Source: an uncultured Ruminococcus sp.
Lineage (GTDB): Bacteria; Bacillota; Clostridia; Oscillospirales; Ruminococcaceae
Direction of reading: 5' to 3'
NCBI GenBank assembly: GCA_947175005.1
Contig: CAMWLD010000181.1
Coordinates: forward strand, 1 to 5,250
DNA: 5,250 nt
Part shown: piece by piece, positions 1-4,587 of the stretch
Layout of the letters: every line of letters begins with the position of its first letter
How positions within the stretch are numbered: the stretch's first letter is position 1
Notes under the pieces: generated by a model
Databases searched by the model: none
Seen by the model: the letters and a program-made list of their open reading frames with translations, nothing else
What the model was told of the DNA's origin: nothing
Position numbers and translations under genes: made by a program

Positions 1-497
1 CACCATTCCGACATCTGTCCCCATGCTTCATTTTCGGGATCAACACAATCTACAGCGAAGCAAACAACCTTTTCATCCCTATGTTCTTCAATTTTAACAA
101 TAGCAGTTTCATTCACGATCATCTCATCTTCTTTTATACGAATTTGAAAATTCAGTTTGGGAAAACAGACAGTAAGACCCTCTTTTCTGATCTTACTTGG
201 AGTAATCCCTGTAAAATTCCGCATCGCGCGTGAAAATGCCGCTTCCGAACTATAACCGTACTTCATAGCAATATCAATGACCCTGTGTTCGGTATCCGTT
301 AATTCTCTTATCGCATATTGAAGCTTGCGTTTTCTGATATATTCATCTAATGTCATACCTGCAATTAATAAAAAGAAACGTTGATAAGTTGACTTAGACA
401 TTCCGGCTATTCTGGCAGCCCTTTCATAATCAATATCCTCAAACAGATCATCTTCTATATATGCAATTGACAGATTAAGCCCTTCAATGTAATCCAT
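1..497 (-). CDS. AraC-family transcriptional regulator, N-terminal HTH and start of GyrI-like effector domain (partial)
   Basis: I translated this frame by hand; 165 complete codons are visible before the left edge cuts it. Seen: an N-terminal AraC/XylS-type DNA-binding domain with two helix-turn-helix units, the first at about residues 24-46 (YERAARIAGMSKSTYQRFF) and the second at about 73-97 (VIDIAMKYGYSSEAAFSRAM). The family's closing motif GITPSKIRK follows at 97-105. From about residue 130 a new domain begins with IVKIEEHRDEKVVCFAV and reaches AWGQMSEW at the edge, which fits the start of a GyrI-like (SoxS/Rob/BmrR-type) small-molecule binding domain. Such proteins are usually about 280-300 residues, so roughly 120-130 are missing. 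The ATG at 497 is chosen because GGAGG lies 8 nt upstream and it matches the usual short lead-in to the HTH. Known for the family: cytoplasmic activators that sense a ligand through the C-terminal domain. Ligand and targets cannot be inferred; the DUF3788 gene just upstream is a candidate partner. Confidence 0.9.
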   Translation of the reverse strand, partial: MDYIEGLNLSIAYIEDDLFEDIDYERAARIAGMSKSTYQRFFLLIAGMTLDEYIRKRKLQYAIRELTDTEHRVIDIAMKYGYSSEAAFSRAMRNFTGITPSKIRKEGLTVCFPKLNFQIRIKEDEMIVNETAIVKIEEHRDEKVVCFAVDCVDPENEAWGQMSEW

Positions 498-505
498 ATT
501 ATCCG

Positions 506-510
506 CCTCC
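506..510 (-). promoter_or_regulatory. Ribosome binding site of the AraC-family gene
   Basis: On the minus strand GGAGG lies 8 nt before the ATG at 497. This strong Shine-Dalgarno match decides the start of the regulator. Confidence 0.75.
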
Positions 511-517
511 TGCAATA

Positions 518-523
518 ATTATA
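518..523 (-). promoter_or_regulatory. Candidate -10 element (TATAAT) of the AraC-family gene
   Basis: A perfect TATAAT (context GGGATATAATTATTG) reads on the minus strand just ahead of the ribosome binding site. No recognisable -35 hexamer lies 16-18 nt upstream, which would suit a promoter that needs an activator. Transcription from it would begin near 511, directly at the GGAGG, giving an unusually short leader. That weakens the call. Confidence 0.35.
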
Positions 524-546
524 TCCCATCTATTCATAAAATACTT

Positions 547-569
547 TGCAGTAAACGTCATTTGCTGCA
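547..569. promoter_or_regulatory. Imperfect inverted repeat upstream of the AraC-family gene, possible operator
   Basis: On the minus strand TGCAGCAAA and TTTACTGCA face each other around the 5-nt centre TGACG, with 8 of 9 positions paired. It sits immediately upstream of where a -35 element would be for the TATAAT at 518-523, the usual place for an activator site. No U-run follows on the minus strand, so it does not look like a terminator for the DUF3788 gene. Function is inferred from position only. Confidence 0.35.
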
Positions 570-628
570 TATTATTGTATTCGTTGTAATACCCTGCTTT
601 AATTTGTATCCATATGGCAATGATATGA

Positions 629-1042
629 TTATTTTGAACATTTAACGGATAATAATGTTTTTATGTCGTCAAAATACTCCTTGCTTGTAACACGGTAATG
701 AATCCACCCGCCGTCACTGCAAGGATACTTGTTGTCTATACATTCCTGCGTATATTTTTGAAGCTTGTCATAAACGGATTTATATTGCTTATCCGATAAT
801 TTCATCATAACAGTGAATGCATTGTTTTCGGCAAAAACATTGCATATAAGCTTGTTTTTCTTCTTATGAGAAACTCCCCAGCCATATTTATTACCGTAAG
901 GGAAAACAATTTTTTGCTCTGTATCAAAGGCAGATGTCAGCCATTCATTAAGTAAAGAAAATCTTTCTGAATTATCACCGCAGAATTTTATCATTTCTTC
1001 CGGGGTAGGTGTTTCTTGTTTATTGAGCATTCTTTCGTACAT
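629..1042 (-). CDS. DUF3788 family protein
   Basis: A 137-residue soluble protein with no signal peptide or membrane segment. The core at residues 49-70 (YGNKYGWGVSHKKKNKLICN and onward) is followed by AFTVMMKLSDKQ at 75-86. The C-terminal GGWIHYRV at 111-118 leads into YFDDIKTLLSVK. This order (aromatic/GW core, basic hairpin, FTV strand, then a G-W-x-x-x-x-V motif near the end) is what I recognise as DUF3788, whose biochemical role is not established. The reading frame stays open back to an ATG at 1096, but that one overlaps the mscS stop and has no ribosome binding site. The ATG at 1042 has GGAGG 8 nt upstream and is preferred. The gene lies 50 nt after mscS and 131 nt before the AraC-family gene, all on one strand. 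Proximity to an AraC/GyrI-like regulator suggests shared control, but this is inference. Confidence 0.82.
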   Translation of the reverse strand: MYERMLNKQETPTPEEMIKFCGDNSERFSLLNEWLTSAFDTEQKIVFPYGNKYGWGVSHKKKNKLICNVFAENNAFTVMMKLSDKQYKSVYDKLQKYTQECIDNKYPCSDGGWIHYRVTSKEYFDDIKTLLSVKCSK

Positions 1043-1050
1043 AATAAATA

Positions 1051-1055
1051 CCTCC
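1051..1055 (-). promoter_or_regulatory. Ribosome binding site deciding the DUF3788 start
   Basis: GGAGG on the minus strand, 8 nt before the ATG at 1042. It moves the start 18 codons downstream of the longest open frame, whose ATG at 1096 lacks such a site. Confidence 0.75.
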
Positions 1056-1063
1056 GTGTAATA

Positions 1064-1092
1064 ATTATTATTTCTCTTTATAAGCTCGGCAA
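1064..1092 (-). promoter_or_regulatory. Weak candidate promoter for the DUF3788 gene
   Basis: Directly after the mscS stop codon the minus strand shows TTGCCG (1092-1087), a 17-nt spacer and AATAAT (1069-1064). Both hexamers are imperfect matches to sigma-A consensus and the region is AT-rich, so a chance match is possible. The alternative is simple read-through from the mscS promoter, since no terminator is visible in the 50-nt gap. Confidence 0.25.
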
Positions 1093-1998
1093 TCATGTGT
1101 CGGACTTGATATTAACATCAAGCTTGGAGTATGGAATTTCAATGCCCTTTTCATCAAAAGCAGTCTTGACCTGCTCAATAAGATCGAAATGCACTGTCCA
1201 GTAATCGGCGGTTTTCGTCCAGACGCGGGCAGTTATAATAACCGCACTTTCCGCCAGCTCCGAGACCCGCACAAAGCAGCCCTCATCCTGTAAAATAAGC
1301 TCATGCGCCCCTATGACCTCTTTTACCGTTTCAATGGCAGCCTTGAAATCGCTTTCATAGGAAATGCCGAAGGTAAGGTCAACACGCCGCTTTTCCTCAC
1401 GGCTGAAATTGGTGATAGTCCCCCCAGCAACCATGCCGTTGGGAATGAAAATGACCTTATTGTCATTGGTTTTAAGTGCAGTGGAGAGAATTTTTATTTC
1501 CTCAACAATCCCCTCAATGCCGCTTGCTATAATGTAATCCCCCTTGGAAAAGGGCTTGGTGAACAGGATAATAAATCCCCCCGCCACGTTTGAAAGGCTG
1601 TTTTGCAATGCAAGACCAATGGCAACCCCCGCCGTGCCTATTACCGTAACAATGCTTGTCATAGGAATCCCCAGCGCCGACAGGGCAATGACGATAACAA
1701 AGGCGGACAGAGTAATGTTAAGCAGGGACATTAAAAAGCCCCGTGCAGTCTCTTCTATCCTTGTGCGCCCCATGGCCTTGTCAATAAGCTTAACGGCTAT
1801 TTTTACGGCAATTTTACCCACAATGTACAATATCACCGCAAAGATCACCGTAGGCAGAAAGCCAACGAGTGTGTCACCGAAGTTTTGCAGCATTGTTTTG
1901 CTAACATTCCCTCTTGCCACAGCCTCCGCCATATGCGCCGCTTCCTCGGCAATTTCGGGCGCTCCCGATTCCGCCGCCAATGTAAGAATTTCTTTCAT
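1093..1998 (-). CDS. mscS: Small-conductance mechanosensitive channel, MscS family
   Basis: A 301-residue membrane protein, close to the 286 residues of E. coli MscS. Known role: a homoheptameric inner-membrane channel that opens under membrane tension and releases solutes during hypo-osmotic shock. Seen: a polar N-terminal stretch of about 40 residues, TM1 about 43-65, TM2 about 90-110, and the glycine/alanine-rich pore helix TM3 about 112-141 (GVAIGLALQNSLSNVAGG). The beta-domain follows, with FTKPFSKGDYI at 146-156, IFIPNG at 183-188 and ITNFSREEKRR at 195-205. The C-terminal alpha/beta vestibule domain ends in IEIPYSKLDVNIK. Similarity to E. coli MscS is obvious through the whole C-terminal two-thirds. 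By alignment the gate leucines L105 and L109 are V125 and L129 here, and the kink glycine G113 is N133. The longest frame starts at 2058, but the promoter lies inside that extension, so the ATG at 1998 is the start; AAAGG lies about 11 nt before it. Confidence 0.95.
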   Translation of the reverse strand: MKEILTLAAESGAPEIAEEAAHMAEAVARGNVSKTMLQNFGDTLVGFLPTVIFAVILYIVGKIAVKIAVKLIDKAMGRTRIEETARGFLMSLLNITLSAFVIVIALSALGIPMTSIVTVIGTAGVAIGLALQNSLSNVAGGFIILFTKPFSKGDYIIASGIEGIVEEIKILSTALKTNDNKVIFIPNGMVAGGTITNFSREEKRRVDLTFGISYESDFKAAIETVKEVIGAHELILQDEGCFVRVSELAESAVIITARVWTKTADYWTVHFDLIEQVKTAFDEKGIEIPYSKLDVNIKSDT

Positions 1999-2029
1999 AT
2001 TATCACTTGCCTTTCGGTTTAATGTTAAT

Positions 2030-2058
2030 ATTATAGCATACTTCTTGGAATCTTGCAA
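2030..2058 (-). promoter_or_regulatory. Promoter of mscS (sigma-A type, extended -10)
   Basis: On the minus strand: -35 TTGCAA at 2058-2053, a spacer of exactly 17 nt, and -10 TATAAT at 2035-2030 preceded by TGC, which makes an extended -10. Predicted transcription start is near 2023, giving a leader of about 25 nt. Because the start point lies downstream of the ATG at 2058, that ATG cannot be used and the mscS start at 1998 is supported. Confidence 0.75.
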
Positions 2059-2095
2059 GTACAGTTCTAAGTCTTTTTTAAATAATCACTATATT

Positions 2096-2108
2096 TACAG
2101 TAACTGTA
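2096..2108. promoter_or_regulatory. 13-bp palindrome between divergent promoters, probable operator
   Basis: TACAGT and ACTGTA are perfect inverted arms around a single central A. It lies between the mscS promoter and the ribbon-helix-helix gene promoter, 10 bp upstream of the latter's -35. The right arm runs into TGTATA (2105-2110), which repeats directly at 2113-2118, so the TGTA/TACA motif occurs three times in about 23 bp ending at the -35 hexamer. This looks like a repressor or activator landing site. Which protein binds is unknown; the adjacent Arc-like protein is the obvious candidate. Confidence 0.45.
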
Positions 2109-2118
2109 TAAATGTATA

Positions 2119-2147
2119 TTGCCAAAATGCAAAAAAAGCGGTATAAT
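2119..2147 (+). promoter_or_regulatory. Promoter of the Arc-like gene (sigma-A type)
   Basis: -35 TTGCCA at 2119-2124, a 17-nt A-rich spacer, and a perfect -10 TATAAT at 2142-2147. Expected transcription start is near 2154, leaving about 25 nt of leader that holds the AGAGAGGTG ribosome binding site at 2165-2173. TTGC and GCAA also form a short inverted repeat (2119-2132) over the -35. Confidence 0.75.
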
Positions 2148-2178
2148 ATAAAGGAAGAAATTTTAGAGAGGTGAATAT

Positions 2179-2385
2179 ATGTCTGTCAAAAGTCTATCCA
2201 TAAGAATTGGTGAAGAAATGCTTGCTAAGCTGCATTACATAGCTGATTACGAAGAACGCTCCGCCAACGGTCAAGTCATTATTTTAATAAGAAAATGCAT
2301 AGATGAATTTGAGAAAGAACATGGTGAGATTACCTATGGAAACGTGCAGCAAAAACAATTAGCAGATGATTTACATAATTCATAA
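2179..2385 (+). CDS. Arc-like ribbon-helix-helix DNA-binding protein
   Basis: A 68-residue cytoplasmic protein. Seen: a short strand at residues 4-10 (KSLSIRI), helix A at about 11-26 (GEEMLAKLHYIADYEE), a turn at RSANGQ, and helix B at about 30-47 ending in IDEFEKEHGEI. This is the MetJ/Arc (ribbon-helix-helix) fold. Set against phage P22 Arc, RSANGQV lines up with RSVNSEI, and the strand's DNA-facing residues would be S5, S7 and R9 opposite Arc Q9, N11 and R13. Known for the family: dimers place the paired strands in the DNA major groove and repress, often their own promoter. The tail from about residue 52 is polar with no recognised domain. The start is supported by AGAGAGGTG 5 nt before the ATG. 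The gene has its own promoter and ends at a terminator, so it is an independent unit. An antitoxin role is possible but no toxin gene is adjacent. The target is unknown; autoregulation through the upstream palindrome is inferred. Confidence 0.8.
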   Translation: MSVKSLSIRIGEEMLAKLHYIADYEERSANGQVIILIRKCIDEFEKEHGEITYGNVQQKQLADDLHNS

Positions 2386-2530
2386 AAAATGCCCAAATTA
2401 TAATAGTAAATTTGTGCGATACAGAGACGAAGCCGAAAAGCTTGATCTTGATATTCTTGCACGTATCTGCTATGTACTTGAATGCACTCCCTCGTATATT
2501 CTCGAATACAGCGGAGAAGAGAACAAATAA
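2366..2530 (+). pseudogene. Remnant of a Cro/C1-type (XRE) HTH regulator, C-terminal half only
   Basis: A 54-codon open frame in a different frame from the Arc-like gene, overlapping its last 20 nt. Residues 18-48 (RYRDEAEKLDLDILARICYV, then LECTPSYILEY) match the C-terminal helices of small XRE proteins, where the pattern is LDLDTLARIC-x-x-L-x-C-x-P-x-D-I-LEY. Intact members are about 65-75 residues and carry the helix-turn-helix in front of this segment. Here that part is absent: the preceding residues MIYIIHKKCPNYN do not resemble it, and an in-frame TAG sits at 2360-2362. No Shine-Dalgarno precedes the ATG. The likeliest reading is a gene that lost its 5' half by deletion. The alternative is a translationally coupled small protein made by re-initiation after the Arc-like stop. 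The terminator starts directly after the TAA. Confidence 0.6.
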
Positions 2531-2563
2531 AAAGCGAACACCTTTCCAGGTGCTCGCTTTTTT
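2531..2563. terminator. Intrinsic terminator, probably bidirectional
   Basis: The stem AAAGCGA-A-CACCT pairs with AGGTG-C-TCGCTTT: 12 base pairs with one A-C mismatch, closed by a TTCC loop at 2544-2547. A run of six T at 2558-2563 follows on the plus strand. Read on the minus strand the same hairpin is followed by TTTTTATTTG, so it can also end the ABC permease transcript, whose stop codon lies about 20 nt before it. It separates two convergent transcription units. Confidence 0.88.
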
Positions 2564-2580
2564 ATATAATGACAGCAGTT

Positions 2581-4587
2581 TCACATCATAAATTCCCCGC
2601 TCAAAAAATAGATCATATCGGGCATTCCGCCGCCGAAAATTTCCGCCGCCATAGCGGGAATGACCAGCAGAAAAGCGGATATCCCCATAGCCGACCCCGT
2701 GTCCGGGGAAAACCTGCTGATAAGAGTGCATATCCCTCCCGCAGCACAGCCCGCAATGCCCCTCACTGCAAACAGCAGGATAATGTAGCCCCGCAGCGGC
2801 ATATACAGCGGAAAATCCCGCATACATTCCAGACTTTGCAGCGGCGCAGATATATCATTGTATCCCAGCAGTCCGCCTATCTGCCAAAGCTGAATAAGGT
2901 GCAGCCCCGAACAGGTTATAAAGCAGATTATCAAAACCGAAATAAGCTTTGCAGCGTCGGTCGTCCGCCGCCCCTTGTATGCACTGTGAATGACCGTCCC
3001 CATGCCGTTCTGCCTGTCGTAAGCATACACCCCCGACACAGCCGCAATGACCCCGATCAGAGCGTATAAGCATACCCGCCGCAGCGTGCCCATATCCTTT
3101 TTGAATAAAAGCTCGTATGCATAAGGCTTTATAAGCCAAACCTCCCGCCCGCTGCTCCTGCTGTACTGCAGCCCGTCCTCGGCGTTTGCCTGTACAGGCA
3201 GCAGACCCTCCAGCTGCTTTGTGTATTCCTCCAGCTGCATAATAAGTCGCCCCAGAAGATCATTGTCGGGGTTTTCTTTGCTCATGCAGTTTTCTATCTG
3301 CTTGTTTGTCCGCTCAATGTTCCACTCAAGCCGCTCACGGTTCTTGGCAATGTTATCAATCATTTCCTCGGTAATAATCCCCTCAAATTTCCCGTACCAT
3401 TCCGATTCATAAGGGTTTACGGGGTAAACATAGTCATACTTTTTTGCACTGTTCAGGGTCAGCAGCAGCGCCGCCCCAAGAAAAATTATCCCCCTGCCGT
3501 TAATGAGGATTTTCCGAAGCTCCCAGCCGAAAACCGTCCTGTTTACTTTTATTCTTTCACCACCAAGCCTTGCAAACCTTTCGCTTATTCCCTCCAGTAT
3601 CCCCCGTGAAACAGGCTGCATTTTCCCATGAATGACCATAAGCGCAGTGCACAGCAGCATGGTCACCGCCGCCATGGCGATCATCAAACAGTCAAGCGCT
3701 CCCGCCGCACTGCCGCCCATGTTAATGAACCTGCAAGCGGAAAATATTTCTTTCAAATCAAACGCCGCAAAAATATTGATATATTTAAGCCCATTCATTC
3801 GGGAAACGGGAATAAGCAGTTTATACAGCAGCATTTGCGCCGCCCCTATGATTCCCGCCGCCCCGAAAGCCGCCGCCGTGCGAAAAACACTTGTCAGCAG
3901 ATAAAATACCAGCCCCGCCGTAAACGCCGCCCATATCTTCACACCGAAGCTTATCAGCAGAAATTCCCCTATAGTCACCCTGTAGGGGCATTCCATAAAT
4001 TCGGGCAGCGACTGAACAGCCCTGCTAAGATCGCATTTCTCGAAAGCCATGACCGTCCCGAGAAAATTCCCCCCGTATAAAAGTACCCCTCCCAAAACCG
4101 CCGACAGCCCCAAAATAATTATTCGTACAGCGCACAGCCTCCCCCTGCCGTAAGCCGTTGCACGCACCATATTAACCAACCCTTTTCGCCTCTCAGCCTG
4201 AAACCCTATGGCAACCGCCGCTAAAAAAGCCGTCAGCAGAATATCGCTCAAACCGAAATTTATCAGCAATACCACCCCGAAATTATCGCCGCTTTTGAGG
4301 TGCAGTCCCGTAAGACCGCTGTACTTTTCGGCAGCCTTTGCCATAGATTCCGCTCCGAATCCGTTCTCCCTATACATGGGCAGTGCGCTCAGCTGCTTTG
4401 CGTTTTCCTCCGTCCGCCTTAAAAAATCGGGATAAGATGAAATGTAGCTCTCCAACTCTTCCCCCGTCAAGGTCACATCCCTGTCCCTGTACCCCGCGCA
4501 GGAAATAAGGAACATTCCCAAATTCAGCACTACCAAAATAATAATTATAGGTATCTTCCCGCAGTAAACCCGCCTTATCTCATTCAT
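2581..4587 (-). CDS. ABC-2-type transporter permease, internally duplicated
   Basis: A 668-residue polytopic membrane protein that forms the channel of an ABC exporter with the ATPase encoded just upstream. Predicted membrane segments by eye: half 1 at about 12-30, 104-128, 152-176, 207-232, 236-258 and 296-319; half 2 at about 366-379, 503-523, 545-570, 599-624 and 630-652. Each half has one membrane segment, a long presumably extracytoplasmic domain (about 31-103 and 380-500), then a membrane bundle. The halves are visibly homologous: ERRKGLVNMVRATAYGRGR (132-150) resembles DRQNGMGTVIHSAYKGRRT (524-542), and SLPEFMECP (193-201) resembles SLECMRDFP (585-593). The second extracytoplasmic domain is charged and helical (406-461), possibly a coiled coil. 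Half 2 stops after five segments. The start is the ATGA overlapping the ATPase stop, with GGAGGGG in the end of the ATPase gene, so translation is coupled. Substrate cannot be assigned; peptide, drug or lipid export are all possible. Confidence 0.85.
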   Translation of the reverse strand: MNEIRRVYCGKIPIIIILVVLNLGMFLISCAGYRDRDVTLTGEELESYISSYPDFLRRTEENAKQLSALPMYRENGFGAESMAKAAEKYSGLTGLHLKSGDNFGVVLLINFGLSDILLTAFLAAVAIGFQAERRKGLVNMVRATAYGRGRLCAVRIIILGLSAVLGGVLLYGGNFLGTVMAFEKCDLSRAVQSLPEFMECPYRVTIGEFLLISFGVKIWAAFTAGLVFYLLTSVFRTAAAFGAAGIIGAAQMLLYKLLIPVSRMNGLKYINIFAAFDLKEIFSACRFINMGGSAAGALDCLMIAMAAVTMLLCTALMVIHGKMQPVSRGILEGISERFARLGGERIKVNRTVFGWELRKILINGRGIIFLGAALLLTLNSAKKYDYVYPVNPYESEWYGKFEGIITEEMIDNIAKNRERLEWNIERTNKQIENCMSKENPDNDLLGRLIMQLEEYTKQLEGLLPVQANAEDGLQYSRSSGREVWLIKPYAYELLFKKDMGTLRRVCLYALIGVIAAVSGVYAYDRQNGMGTVIHSAYKGRRTTDAAKLISVLIICFITCSGLHLIQLWQIGGLLGYNDISAPLQSLECMRDFPLYMPLRGYIILLFAVRGIAGCAAGGICTLISRFSPDTGSAMGISAFLLVIPAMAAEIFGGGMPDMIYFLSGEFMM

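Noticed and set aside
1043..1092. Terminator between mscS and the DUF3788 gene
   Set aside because: The only dyad is a short AT palindrome (AATAATTATT) without GC pairs or a following U-run.
2096..2108. BlaI/MecI or CopY operator
   Set aside because: Those sites carry TACA and TGTA half-sites with 0-2 nt between them; here they are 5 nt apart, and no such regulator is encoded nearby.
1544..2146. 200-codon open frame on the plus strand
   Set aside because: It lies antisense to the clearly conserved mscS coding sequence, has no ribosome binding site and shows no family resemblance; it is a shadow of GC-biased codons.
2059..2178. Riboswitch or small RNA
   Set aside because: Both leaders are only about 25 nt long from the predicted start points, too short for a riboswitch, and no terminator-like hairpin is present.
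2179..2530. Toxin-antitoxin pair (ribbon-helix-helix antitoxin plus small downstream gene)
   Set aside because: The downstream frame resembles the end of an XRE regulator rather than any toxin family, and it has no ribosome binding site.
2330..2827. 165-codon open frame on the minus strand
   Set aside because: It overlaps the permease in another frame, crosses the terminator and the Arc-like gene, and resembles no known protein.
2482..3069. 195-codon open frame on the plus strand
   Set aside because: It runs through the terminator hairpin and then antisense to the permease; the composition (many R, H, Q, P) is typical of a reverse-strand shadow.
3628..4080. Open frames of 150 and 90 codons on the plus strand
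   Set aside because: Both are antisense to the first half of the permease, whose duplicated structure proves the minus-strand frame is the coding one.
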